Shown: positions 1-8,773 of the stretch, piece by piece
Layout: every line of letters begins with the position of its first letter
How positions within the stretch are numbered: position 1 is the stretch's first letter
NCBI RefSeq assembly: GCF_019331735.1
Contig: NZ_JAHBBH010000008.1
Coordinates: 1-64,000, forward strand
Source of the DNA: Bifidobacterium miconis
GTDB taxonomy: Bacteria > Actinomycetota > Actinomycetes > Actinomycetales > Bifidobacteriaceae
Direction: 5' to 3'
DNA length: 64,000 nucleotides
Notes under the pieces: model-generated
The model's database searches: none
Told to the model about the DNA's origin: nothing
What the model saw: the letters and a program-made list of their open reading frames with translations, nothing else
Position numbers and translations under genes: made by a program

Positions 1-270
1 GAGGTTTTGAGGGCGCCGGTCTCCTTGTCAAGCGTCACCTTGACTTGCACGTACTGCCACGTGTGGTCGTAGGTGATGCCGTCCTTGGTGTCGTTCACGG
101 CGTCGGCGGGTACGACCTCGCGGATGGAGTACGTGTGCGTGCCGGTCGTATCGAAGTCGAGCTTGTCGAAGGTCACGTCGCCGTTCGCGTCGTTGGTCTT
201 CGTCTGGAGGAGCTTCGTCTGATCGCCGTCGCCGGTTTGCTGGCCGTCATACAGCTGGAACGAGAACTGA
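1..270 (-). other. Inverted fragment of a pilin isopeptide domain
   Basis: Read on the minus strand, this stretch encodes a clean piece of the same domain type as the adjacent plus-strand gene: DLADGQFSFQLYDG, then LLQTKTNDANGDVTFDKL, then TYSIREVVPADAV. The start resembles RDLHDGEFTFVL found later in the pilin. The natural gene most likely runs from 270 down to 128 on this strand and then continues at 271 on the plus strand. The open plus-strand frame across 45-270 is therefore only a shadow of inverted coding sequence and is not a real N-terminus. Confidence 0.75.
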
Positions 271-397
271 CCATCCGCGAGGTCGTACCCGCCGACGCCG
301 TGAACGACACCAAGGACGGCATCACCTACGACCACACGTGGCAGTACGTGCAAGTCAAGGTGACGCTTGACAAGGAGACCGGCGCCCTCAAAACCTC
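1..397. repeat. 127-bp perfect inverted repeat at the left edge (probable contig end)
   Basis: Bases 1-127 are the exact reverse complement of 271-397, with 143 bases between the arms. Pairing stops at 128/270. The inner 14 bp of each arm (114-127 and 271-284) could be a natural short inverted repeat of the pilin gene. The rest of the arm is the same coding sequence read backwards. The arm length equals k=127 used by common short-read assemblers, so this looks like a contig that starts at a fold-back in the assembly graph. It could also be a real inverted duplication. Confidence 0.9.
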
Positions 398-3122
398 CGT
401 CACGGACGCGAACACCAACTCCGACACCGCCGCGTTCACCAACAGCTACGACGCCACCGGTGCCGCGACGCTCGGAGCGAAAAAGGCGTTCAAGAACGCG
501 GACGGCTCCGCACGCCCGATTCCGGAGAACGACTTCCAGTTCCAGCTGCATGAAGGCGAGACCACGAACGGCAAGGTCCTCCAGACCAAGGTCGCCAAGA
601 CCGACGGCTCCGTGACGTTCGACCCGATCGCCTACAAGCTGAGCGATCTGGGCGGTATGAAGGCGAAGACGTTCACCTACACCGTCAACGAGGTCGTGCC
701 CGCCGACAAGGACAAGCTGCCCGGCGTCGACTACGACACCACCGCCCACACCTACACGGTGACGGTCACGGACAACGACAAGGGCAAGCTGACCACCAAG
801 GTCGCGGTCGACGGGAACGCCAACGAACAGCAGCCGACGTTCACCAACACCTACAGCGCCGAGGGTTCCGCGAAGCTCTCCGGTGTCAAGAAGGTGACGG
901 GTAAGGACGGCAGGGACTACACGGCTGTTTTCGCCGGGAAGTTCGGTTTCACGCTTACCGGCAAGGACGGTGCGCCCATCCGAGTGTCTGGCACCGGTGG
1001 TGCGGGCAGTGATGCGGGCAAGTTGGTGACCAAGGATTCGCTGACCGCGACGAACGCCGCGGACGGCGGCGTCTCCTTCGACGGCCTGCACTATACGCTC
1101 GCGGATCTCGGCGGCGCGCGTTCCAGGGACTTCACGTATGTGGTCGCCGAGTCTTCGGATAAGACGGTCGCCGGCGTCACGAACGACGCGAACGCGACCC
1201 GTGAGGTCACGGTGAGCGTGTCGGATGACGGTTCGGGCAGGCTGTCGGCCGTGGTGAAGCATGAGAAGGACCAGCCGTCGTTCACGTTCACGAACACGTA
1301 CGCGGCCGGCGGCTCGCTTACGCTGACCGGCACGAAGACCCTGACCGGCCGCAAGCTTACGGACGCCGACAGGTTCACGTTCACCGTGTACGAGGGCTAC
1401 CAGAGCGCCGACAAGCCGGGCACGCCGGTCTCCACCGGCACGAGCGACAAGACCGGTAGGATCGCGTTCGACAAGCCGTTGCAGTACACGCTCAAGGATC
1501 TCGGCGAGCACACGTATACGGTGGTCGAGTCCGAGGCGGGCCTGCCGAAGGGCGTGTCCGCCGTCACCAAGACGCGCACGTTCACCGTAAGCGTCGCGGA
1601 CGAGACGCATGACGGCAAACTCACGGTCACGGCGACGGGACTGGGCAAGGGCAACAGCGTGTCGTTCGAGAACGCGTACACGACCACGGACTCGGCCCCG
1701 GTCGGGTTCAGGGGCGTGAAACTGCTCGACGGCGCCCCGATCGCCGATTTCGACGGCAGGTTCACGTTCACGCTGACCGGCGAACAGGGCGCCCCGATGC
1801 CCGTCAAGGCGAAGGACGGCAGGCTGTCGGTGACGAACGATAAGACGGGCAACGTCGATTTCGGCACGGTGACGTTCACCAAGGCCGACCTCGCTGGCGA
1901 AGCCGAGAAGACGTTCACGTACACGGTCACTGAGTCCGGCAGCGCTCCCGGCGTGACGAACGACGCGACCGCGACGCGCACGTTCACCGTCACGTTGCGC
2001 GACAACGGCGACGGCACGCTGTCCGCGACGGCCAGTCCGGCGGAAGGCCCGCTGTTCACGTTCACGAACACGTACTCGGCCAAGTCCACAACCGACAGCT
2101 TCTCCTTCACGAAGACGCTGAACGGCCGCGATCTGCATGACGGCGAGTTCACGTTCGTGCTGGACGCGAAGGACGACGCGCCGATGCCGAGGTCCGCGAC
2201 CGCGACGAACAATGCGGACGGCCGGATCGCGTTCGGTCCGATCACGTACGACAAGCCGGGCACGTACACGTACACGGTCCGCGAACAGTCCGGCGACGAG
2301 ACCGGCGTGATGTACGACGACGCGACGTACGTCGTGACCGTCACCGTCACGGACCACGGCGACGGCACGCTGAGCGCAACGCACACGGTCGCCGACGCGA
2401 ACGGCAAGACGGTAAGCCAGCCGACATTCGTGAACACGTACACGCCGCCGGCCACACCGCCCGACACGCCGCAGCCGACGCCCGTCACCGTCAATTTCGA
2501 CGCGCGTAAGACGCTCAACGGCCGCGACTTGCGGGACGGCGAGTTCACGTTCGTGCTGCGCGATGCGGACGGCAAGACACTGCAAAGCGCGGCGAACACC
2601 GCGGACGGCACGATCGTGTTCCAGCCGATCACCTACACCGAGGCCGGCACCTGGCGGTACGAGATCACGGAAACCGCGGGCGACGACGCGAACATGACCT
2701 ACGACCGCACCACGTACAAGGTGACGGTCACGGTCACGGACGATGGCAACGGCAAACTGACCGCGAACGTTGCCTATTCGTCCGGTTTCCTGGGACTGGA
2801 CCGGAAAACGCCCGAATTCGTGAACACGTACACGCCGCCGGCCACGCCGCCCGACACACCGGAGGAACCGGGCAAGCCCGAGCAGCCGGAGACACCGGGC
2901 ACGCCGGAACAGCCGACCACGCCCGGCCAGCCGACGCAGCCAACCCAGCCGACGGACCGGTCCTACCCCAAGACCCCGCTGTCCCAAACCGGCGCGGCGA
3001 CCTCGTCGATCATGGCCGCCTTCACGGCCCTGCTCGGCTGCGGCCTGGCACTCGGCATGATCCGCCTCCACGGCACAATCGCACGCTCCCCGCGCAAGAG
3101 CAAGGGACGCCACGCACAGTAA
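273..3122 (+). CDS. Sortase-anchored pilin/adhesin with repeated isopeptide-bond domains, 5' end missing
   Basis: About 949 residues of a cell-wall-anchored surface protein made of repeated modules of the streptococcal pilin isopeptide-linkage type (Spy0128/FctA-like). Seven modules end in a [FV]xNxY motif (FTNSY, FTNTY, FTNTY, FENAY, FTNTY, FVNTY, FVNTY). Such modules form self-generated Lys-Asn bonds that stiffen fimbriae. After the modules comes a Pro/Thr/Glu/Gln-rich stalk, then the sorting signal LSQTG (an LPxTG variant), a hydrophobic segment (ATSSIMAAFTALLGCGLALG) and a basic tail (RSPRKSKGR). No sortase gene lies in the window. The true start and signal peptide are absent because the sequence folds back at 270/271. 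Confidence 0.85.
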   Translation: MREVVPADAVNDTKDGITYDHTWQYVQVKVTLDKETGALKTSVTDANTNSDTAAFTNSYDATGAATLGAKKAFKNADGSARPIPENDFQFQLHEGETTNGKVLQTKVAKTDGSVTFDPIAYKLSDLGGMKAKTFTYTVNEVVPADKDKLPGVDYDTTAHTYTVTVTDNDKGKLTTKVAVDGNANEQQPTFTNTYSAEGSAKLSGVKKVTGKDGRDYTAVFAGKFGFTLTGKDGAPIRVSGTGGAGSDAGKLVTKDSLTATNAADGGVSFDGLHYTLADLGGARSRDFTYVVAESSDKTVAGVTNDANATREVTVSVSDDGSGRLSAVVKHEKDQPSFTFTNTYAAGGSLTLTGTKTLTGRKLTDADRFTFTVYEGYQSADKPGTPVSTGTSDKTGRIAFDKPLQYTLKDLGEHTYTVVESEAGLPKGVSAVTKTRTFTVSVADETHDGKLTVTATGLGKGNSVSFENAYTTTDSAPVGFRGVKLLDGAPIADFDGRFTFTLTGEQGAPMPVKAKDGRLSVTNDKTGNVDFGTVTFTKADLAGEAEKTFTYTVTESGSAPGVTNDATATRTFTVTLRDNGDGTLSATASPAEGPLFTFTNTYSAKSTTDSFSFTKTLNGRDLHDGEFTFVLDAKDDAPMPRSATATNNADGRIAFGPITYDKPGTYTYTVREQSGDETGVMYDDATYVVTVTVTDHGDGTLSATHTVADANGKTVSQPTFVNTYTPPATPPDTPQPTPVTVNFDARKTLNGRDLRDGEFTFVLRDADGKTLQSAANTADGTIVFQPITYTEAGTWRYEITETAGDDANMTYDRTTYKVTVTVTDDGNGKLTANVAYSSGFLGLDRKTPEFVNTYTPPATPPDTPEEPGKPEQPETPGTPEQPTTPGQPTQPTQPTDRSYPKTPLSQTGAATSSIMAAFTALLGCGLALGMIRLHGTIARSPRKSKGRHAQ

Positions 3123-3135
3123 CGTGTTCGCAGAT

Positions 3136-3174
3136 GCTGACCTCGGCCGGCGACATGGTCCGGCCGAGGTCAGC
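3136..3174 (+). terminator. 15-bp hairpin after the pilin gene
   Basis: The arms 3136-3150 and 3160-3174 are perfectly complementary (GCTGACCTCGGCCGG and its complement) around a 9-nt loop, 13 nt after the pilin stop. There is no T-run, so it may be a terminator without a U-tract or an mRNA 3' end stabiliser. Confidence 0.6.
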
Positions 3175-3283
3175 GTATCGTTGGACATGGCAACAACCGA
3201 ACCGGCAACGATCGCAGCCGTCGTCGCAACGCATCGCAACGCGCCACGGCGACGGGCGGTCATCGCACCAACAAGGAGGTCTT

Positions 3284-4144
3284 ATGCTGCACCGCAATCT
3301 CGGACCGTTCTACACCACCGCCATCGGCCACGGCGAAATGCCGCTGACCATCGAAAACAACCGCGGCCACGATGTCGGCATCGAAACGCTGCACGCCTCG
3401 CTCGACGCGGGCTGCCGCCACATCGACACCGCGTGGGCCTACTACACGCCCGGCGAGGAGGAGCAGACTGGCGAAAAGCTCGTCCGCGAGGCCCTCGACA
3501 CGTGGAACGGTCCGAAGGAGGAAGTGCTCGTCGCCACGAAGATCGGCCTGCGCCGCGCATGGGACGGCGACAAGCCCGTCTGGCCGCGCGACGGCAAGCC
3601 CGAATATCTCATCCGCTACGGCAAGGAATCGGCGATGGCGCTCGGCGTCGACACGATCGACCTGCTGTACATGCACCGCCACGATCCTGAGGTGCCGTAC
3701 AACGAGTCCATCGAAGCGTTGAAGCAGCTCGTCGACGAAGGCGTCGCCCAGTACGCGGGCGTGTCCAACGTGACCATCGAACAGCTCGACATCGCGCGCG
3801 GCATCCTCGGCGATAAGCTCATCGCCGTGCAGAACCAGTATTCGCCGGTCCACCTCGACACGCAGGACACGCTCGACTACTGCGCCAAGCTCGGCCTCGC
3901 GTTCGTGTGCTGGAGCCCGCTCGGCGGCTACCGCCACCCGTACGACGAGCACAAGTTCGACCCGTTCCGCGAGGTTGCCGCCAAGCACGGCGTCTCCTAC
4001 CAGCAGGTCGTGCTCGCGTGGGAGCTCGCCAAGGGTGACCACATGTTCGTGATCCCCGGCGCGCACCGCCCCGAAACCATTCTCGACAGCCTCAAGGCCG
4101 GCGAACTCCAGCTTGACGAGGAGGATTTCGCCAAGCTCGGCTGA
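3284..4144 (+). CDS. Aldo/keto reductase family oxidoreductase
   Basis: 286 residues, a TIM-barrel NADPH-dependent reductase of carbonyl compounds; the substrate is unknown. Family marks: AGCRHIDTAWAY with the catalytic Asp/Tyr pair, a Lys in VATKIGLRR, then LLYMHRHDPEVP with the active-site His region, and GVSNVTIEQ and IPGAHRPETI for cofactor binding. The start is fixed by a strong AAGGAGG at 3273-3279, five bases before the ATG. It is a single gene between the pilin terminator and the convergent MocR gene. Confidence 0.88.
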   Translation: MLHRNLGPFYTTAIGHGEMPLTIENNRGHDVGIETLHASLDAGCRHIDTAWAYYTPGEEEQTGEKLVREALDTWNGPKEEVLVATKIGLRRAWDGDKPVWPRDGKPEYLIRYGKESAMALGVDTIDLLYMHRHDPEVPYNESIEALKQLVDEGVAQYAGVSNVTIEQLDIARGILGDKLIAVQNQYSPVHLDTQDTLDYCAKLGLAFVCWSPLGGYRHPYDEHKFDPFREVAAKHGVSYQQVVLAWELAKGDHMFVIPGAHRPETILDSLKAGELQLDEEDFAKLG

Positions 4145-4248
4145 GCTGTGCGCTTCCTGAATCCTTGGTCCCTCGGCTGGGGCTGTCGGCGAAGCCGACT
4201 GGGGGAGTGTCACAGGCGAGCGGCGTTTGACGCTCATTGTCTTGGCGA

Positions 4249-5865
4249 TCACGCCCCCGTTTCGCGGGCGGTCGTGGCCAGCACCGCCGCCGCCCGTGCG
4301 AACTCCTCCGGCGTCGTGTACGAATAGCTCAATCGCAGCGCATTGTCGCCCTCGAAATCGTACACGTCGCCGGGATTGAGCAGCACGCCGCGCTCCAACG
4401 CCAGCTGGAACAGGCGTCCGATCTTCACCGGCTGGTCGAACGTGAGCCAAATGTAGAATCCGCCCTGCGGCACGGTCCAATGCGCGAGCCCCGCAAACAG
4501 CCGGTCCAGCGTGTCGAGCGCGGCGTCGCGCCGCCGGCGCAGCTCGCGCTTGAGCCCCGCCACGTATTCGTCGTACAGGCCGCTGTCCAAAAACCGCGCG
4601 TACACCCATTGGCTGAGCGTGCTCGCGCCGTAATCCATCTGCATCTTCACGTCGGCTAGCCGGTGCACGATCGACCGGTCCGCCACGATCCAGCCGATGC
4701 GCAGGCCGGGCGCGAGCGCCTTCGACGCGCTGCCCAGCGTGATCACCATGCCTGTCTTGTCCAGCGATTTGAGCGGCGTGGGCGCGGGTCCGTCGCCGAA
4801 GTACAGGTCCTGATACGCGCCGTCCTCGATGATCGGCAGCCGGTTCGCCACGCAGCAGTCGATGAGCTCGCGCCGCCGCGCGTCCGGCATCGTGACGCCG
4901 GTCGGATTGTGGTTCGTCGGAATCGTGTACAGCACCGCATCGTCCGTCCGTCGGCGGCTGATCGGTGACGGCACCGGACGTTGGATCGCGCTTCCTGATC
5001 GGAAGTCCGGTGGCGTGATCGGCGCGGCCGACTGGGCGTTCGACGGCAGACCGGCCCCGGTCGTATCCGCGCCGGAATCGTCGGACCGGTTGGCGGAACC
5101 GTCCAACATTGCACGCAGCGCGTCGACGCGCAGTCCGTCGCCGTCCATCGGCACGCCGGCAAGCCGGATCCCCGCCGACTGGAACACCTGCAGCGACTTG
5201 ATGTAGCTCGGCGCTTCCGCGATCACCGTCGATCCGGCCGACAGCAGGCTCACCGAAATCATCTGCAGCGCCTGCAACGCGCCCGACGTGACGAGAATCT
5301 GCTCGGCCGTGCAGTCGACGCCGGTCGCGCGCATGTGCGCGGCGATCGCCTCCCGCAGCGCCGGCGTGCCCTCCGGCTCCGGATATCCGATCGCATCGAT
5401 CTCGTCCGCGGCCTCGCGCGCCACGCGTCGCCACATGTCGCGCGGAAACAGTCGCGGATCAAGCTCGCCCGTGCCGAGCCGGGTGACGCCGCGCGCGAAC
5501 TCCATGCGGTTGATGGTCTGCATCGTCGCGTTGTTCGCGCGGAAGAAGCCGGACGAGACGTAGTCCGCCCAATCCGGCGCGCCCGGCAGCATGAGCGACC
5601 ACGTGTTGCTCACGATGCGTGTGCCCGCGCCGTGCAGGCCCTCGACGATGCCGTAGTCGGCCAGTTCGCCGATCGCGGCGATGACGGTCGACCGGTTCAC
5701 GCCGAACGCCTCGGCCAGCGCGCGCTGCGACGGCAGGCGCGAGCCGATCGGCCATGCGCCGCTGGACACCTGACGGCACATGAAGTCGACGATCTGTTCG
5801 GTGACCGGCACGTCGGACGCGCGGTCCGGTGTCCAGTCGATGCTGATCGGCGCGATGCGTGCCAT
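4249..5865 (-). CDS. MocR-type regulator: GntR helix-turn-helix fused to PLP aminotransferase fold
   Basis: 538 residues. Residues about 20-90 form a GntR winged helix (LPSQRALAEAFGVNRSTVIAA). The rest is a fold-type I aminotransferase domain with the PLP-lysine motif GSASKALAPGLRIGW and the NHNPTG motif. MocR proteins sense PLP or amino acids and usually control a divergent neighbour, here the LysE-type exporter. A Ser/Pro/Ala-rich insertion of about 50 residues (nt 5110-4950) interrupts the aminotransferase domain between helices and looks lineage-specific. The start is the ATG at 5865, preceded by GAGGA. Confidence 0.88.
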   Translation of the reverse strand: MARIAPISIDWTPDRASDVPVTEQIVDFMCRQVSSGAWPIGSRLPSQRALAEAFGVNRSTVIAAIGELADYGIVEGLHGAGTRIVSNTWSLMLPGAPDWADYVSSGFFRANNATMQTINRMEFARGVTRLGTGELDPRLFPRDMWRRVAREAADEIDAIGYPEPEGTPALREAIAAHMRATGVDCTAEQILVTSGALQALQMISVSLLSAGSTVIAEAPSYIKSLQVFQSAGIRLAGVPMDGDGLRVDALRAMLDGSANRSDDSGADTTGAGLPSNAQSAAPITPPDFRSGSAIQRPVPSPISRRRTDDAVLYTIPTNHNPTGVTMPDARRRELIDCCVANRLPIIEDGAYQDLYFGDGPAPTPLKSLDKTGMVITLGSASKALAPGLRIGWIVADRSIVHRLADVKMQMDYGASTLSQWVYARFLDSGLYDEYVAGLKRELRRRRDAALDTLDRLFAGLAHWTVPQGGFYIWLTFDQPVKIGRLFQLALERGVLLNPGDVYDFEGDNALRLSYSYTTPEEFARAAAVLATTARETGA

Positions 5866-6202
5866 GACGGTTCCTCGATTCGTGGTTGGACGGGCGCGGC
5901 CGACTGACGTCCGTGATGGGATTCCGGTTGCTGCGGTGCTGCGGCGTTGCCGTATGCGGTGCCGTGGAGTGCGGTCGATGCGGCCAACTGTGGTTGATGG
6001 GCTCAGTTTGGTTGGGTGCATGGTGTACTGCTTGGCTGGTTGCCAAGTGTAATCGCTTGGGTAGGATAATGCGACGGTATTGGAATAGTGCGGATTCGCT
6101 GGTGATCGCGATCCGCGGGAGTTGATCCGGCCGGCAAGGATTTGGCTGGATTTGGTTGGTTGGGTGTGACCCAGCCAAACCGAGACGCAGGGGAGTGAAG
6201 AC
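5866..6202. promoter_or_regulatory. Divergent MocR/LysE control region with repeated TTTGGYTGG boxes
   Basis: This 337-bp gap has no gene. It contains TTTGGTTGG at 6007-6015, CTTGGCTGG at 6031-6039, TTTGGCTGG at 6141-6149, TTTGGTTGG at 6151-6159 and the inverse CCAGCCAAA at 6171-6179. The 6141 and 6171 copies form a perfect 9-bp inverted repeat. A possible plus-strand promoter is TTGCCA (6040-6045), 16 bp, TAGGAT (6062-6067). MocR regulators bind repeated or inverted half-sites, so these are good operator candidates. The exporter's ribosome site is GGGGAG at 6190-6195. Confidence 0.55.
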
Positions 6203-6919
6203 ATGGGCCTGTATTTGCAGGGACTGACGATGGGACTGGCGTACATCGCACCGATCGGCATGCAGAATCTTTTCGTCATCAATTCGGCGCTCACGCGCAC
6301 GCGCCGCAACGCGCTCATCACGGCGCTCATCGTCGTGCTGTTCGACATGTCGCTGTCGCTGTCCTGTTTCTTTGGCGTGGGCGCGCTCATGGAGGCGCAC
6401 CCGTGGCTCGAGACCATCGTGCTCGGCCTCGGCGGCCTGATCGTGGTGAAGATCGGCATGGGGCTGCTGCTGCCGAAGAAGAAGGCCGCGACGCAGGGGT
6501 CCGCCGCCGATTCGGCCGCCGCGAACTCCTCCGTCGCGGTCGCGCAGTCCGCTGACGGCACCGTCGCCGGCGCGGCCGGCACCACCGCGAACCACGCCCA
6601 GCACATGGGCCTGCGCGGCCTGCTCGACACGATCGGCACCGCGTGCGTGGTCACGTGGTTCAACCCGCAGGCCATCATCGACGGCACGCTCATGCTCGGC
6701 GCGTTCGCCGCGACCCTGAGCGCCCAGCAGACCACCCCGTTCATCACCGGCGTGGAAACCGCCTCGGTGATGTGGTTCATGGGCGTCACGCTCGTCGTCA
6801 ACGCGTTCGCCCATAAGTTCAGCCCGAAGATCATCGACGTGCTCAACCGCGTGTGCGGCGGCGTGATCACCCTCTACGGCGTCAAGCTCCTCGTCGACTT
6901 CGCCCTCGCCGTGCTCTGA
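6203..6919 (+). CDS. LysE/ArgO-type amino-acid exporter
   Basis: 238 residues, an inner-membrane translocator with about six membrane segments. The start MGLYLQGLTMGLAYIAPIGMQN matches the LysE family opening, and the second half has VTWFNPQAIIDGTLMLG. Family members export basic or small amino acids. The cytoplasmic loop after segment three carries an Ala/Ser-rich insertion (about residues 93-133) after KKK. It is divergent from the MocR gene, which probably regulates it. The exact substrate cannot be read from sequence. Confidence 0.85.
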   Translation: MGLYLQGLTMGLAYIAPIGMQNLFVINSALTRTRRNALITALIVVLFDMSLSLSCFFGVGALMEAHPWLETIVLGLGGLIVVKIGMGLLLPKKKAATQGSAADSAAANSSVAVAQSADGTVAGAAGTTANHAQHMGLRGLLDTIGTACVVTWFNPQAIIDGTLMLGAFAATLSAQQTTPFITGVETASVMWFMGVTLVVNAFAHKFSPKIIDVLNRVCGGVITLYGVKLLVDFALAVL

Positions 6920-6951
6920 CGGATCCGCGGAACGAAGCCGACGAGCAACGT

Positions 6952-8679
6952 CTACTCCGCCTTGAGGGTCGGCTTTTTGGTGCGCGAGCGGATCGCCGCG
7001 TTGTGCGGCACCGGATGCGGGCACGGCATCGAGAACACGTGCGCCGGATTGTTGATCGCCTCGACCCAATGGCCGTCCGCGTCGCGGAAACCGCCGGCCG
7101 GAACCGTGTAGGCGAACGGGCGCTCGCCCGGCAGCAGGAATTCGATCTCCTGCCCGGCCTCGATCTTGTTGCGGCTCATGAGCGTGACGCGGCCGCCCTC
7201 GTCCGGCGTCCAGTCGAGCGCCTCGCCCACGACCATCCACGCGCGGAAGTATGCGGAACGGTTCGTGTTCTGCGTGACCTTGTGCTCCGGATAGTAGAAG
7301 CCGGTCGAATAGTCGCGGTGCGCGACCTTGTCGGGCTCCTCCAGCAGCCACTCGGGTAGCGCGACCGGTTCCGCCGGGCGAACCTTCGCATGATGCCAGC
7401 CTTCCGGCAGCACCTCCTCGGCCGTGTTCGACTTGCGGCGCGCGCTGCGGGCGCGGTAGCTCAGATCGTCGAGCTGCGAGCCGCCGGCCGCGCGGGCCGC
7501 GGCGTCTTCGGTCTTGTCGTCGCGCACGTTCGCGGCCTTGCCGTCGCGACCGAGCGGAGCGATCTTCCCGGTGTCGGCTGCATCGGCCGCGACCGTCGCC
7601 GCCTCCGCGGCGCCATCCCCGCCGAACTCCAGCCCCATATCGCCGCCGGGCACGCCCGCGAACGCGCGATCCGCGTCGCGTTCGATCGCATCCGGCGCCG
7701 CGTCGATCGACTCCGCGTAATCCGGGTCGCCCTCGCGGATCACCCGATCGTGGAACGGCTTCAGCACGTCGCCGCCGGCCGACTCGAACCCGCGCTGCAC
7801 CATGTACTCGTTCACCGCGATCTTGTACGCGTTCGTCATCGCCGCGATGTAGTACGCCGACTTGGAACGCCCCTCGATCTTCAGGCTCGTCGCGCCCGAA
7901 TCGATCAGATCGTCGATGTGATCGAGCATGCACATGTCCTGCGAGTTGAACAGATACGCGCCCTCCTCGGTCTGCTCGATCGGGAAGTACTGGCCGGGCC
8001 GCTTCTCCTCGACGATCGAATACTTCCAGCGGCACGGCTGCGCGCATTCGCCGTGATTGCCGTCGCGGCCGGTCAGGTAGTTGGAGAACAGGCAGCGGCC
8101 GGAGAACGCCATGCACATCGCTCCGTGTACGAAGCACTCGATGTCCATGTCGTCGGGGATGCGCGCGCGGATGTCGCGCACGGCCTGCAGGTCCATCTCG
8201 CGGGCGAGTACCACGCGGCGCGCGCCGAACTCGTACAGCGCCTGCGCCGCGCCGTAATTCGTCACGCCGGCCTGCGTGGAGACGTGCAGCTCCACGTCGG
8301 GCGCGATCTGGTGCGCCATCATCATCACGCCGATGTCGGTGACGATCATCGCGTCGATGCCGGTGTCCTTGAGCTGGCCGATGTATTCGCGCATCGCCTC
8401 GACTTCGGCGTTGCGCGGCAGCACGTTGAGCGTCACGTACACGCGCGCCCCGCGTTCGTGGGCGTAGCGCGCGCCCTCCTCGAAGTCCTCGAGGCTCAGG
8501 TTCTTCGGGGCCGAGCGCATGCCGAACGCCTTGCCGCCGCAGTAGACGGCGTCCGCGCCGAAGTCGACGGCGGTCTTGAGTCCGCGCAGGTTGCCGGCGG
8601 GTGCGAGCACCTCGGGCTTGCGTCGGGTGCGCAAGGTGCGCAGGCCGGTGCCCACAGTTGCATTGGTATCCGTTTTCAT
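6952..8679 (-). CDS. U32 family protein (peptidase U32 / RNA hydroxylase type)
   Basis: 575 residues from ATG 8679. The N-terminal domain (PEVLAPAGNLRGLKTAVDFGADAVYCGG) and the Cys-rich block CMAFSGRCLFSNYLTGRDGN followed by GECAQPC are the U32 signature; those cysteines bind an iron-sulfur cluster in RlhA/TrhP-type RNA hydroxylases, and other members are called collagenase-like. An Ala/Asp-rich stretch of about 100 residues (nt about 7730-7440) separates the core from a C-terminal beta domain. A start at 8706 is possible, but a TACACT -10 hexamer lies inside that extension, so the shorter form (or GTG at 8682) is preferred. It converges with lysE. Confidence 0.82.
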   Translation of the reverse strand: MKTDTNATVGTGLRTLRTRRKPEVLAPAGNLRGLKTAVDFGADAVYCGGKAFGMRSAPKNLSLEDFEEGARYAHERGARVYVTLNVLPRNAEVEAMREYIGQLKDTGIDAMIVTDIGVMMMAHQIAPDVELHVSTQAGVTNYGAAQALYEFGARRVVLAREMDLQAVRDIRARIPDDMDIECFVHGAMCMAFSGRCLFSNYLTGRDGNHGECAQPCRWKYSIVEEKRPGQYFPIEQTEEGAYLFNSQDMCMLDHIDDLIDSGATSLKIEGRSKSAYYIAAMTNAYKIAVNEYMVQRGFESAGGDVLKPFHDRVIREGDPDYAESIDAAPDAIERDADRAFAGVPGGDMGLEFGGDGAAEAATVAADAADTGKIAPLGRDGKAANVRDDKTEDAAARAAGGSQLDDLSYRARSARRKSNTAEEVLPEGWHHAKVRPAEPVALPEWLLEEPDKVAHRDYSTGFYYPEHKVTQNTNRSAYFRAWMVVGEALDWTPDEGGRVTLMSRNKIEAGQEIEFLLPGERPFAYTVPAGGFRDADGHWVEAINNPAHVFSMPCPHPVPHNAAIRSRTKKPTLKAE

Positions 8680-8760
8680 CACCCCAACAGTGTAGGGCAC
8701 AGCCATCTCAGTGTTTCCGCGGTCGGCGCAGCGTCCCGCCGGCCGGGCGCCGCGTCACGC

Positions 8761-8766
8761 TAGAGT
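8761..8766 (+). promoter_or_regulatory. -10 hexamer TAGAGT of a leaderless transcript
   Basis: TAGAGT sits exactly 7 nt before the ATG at 8774, and there is no Shine-Dalgarno sequence. This puts the predicted RNA start on the start codon. Confidence 0.6.
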
Positions 8767-8773
8767 GGGCGGC

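Noticed and set aside
45-272. Open plus-strand frame giving a 76-residue N-terminus to the pilin
   Set aside because: It is the antisense of pilin coding sequence on the minus strand; no signal peptide or ribosome site.
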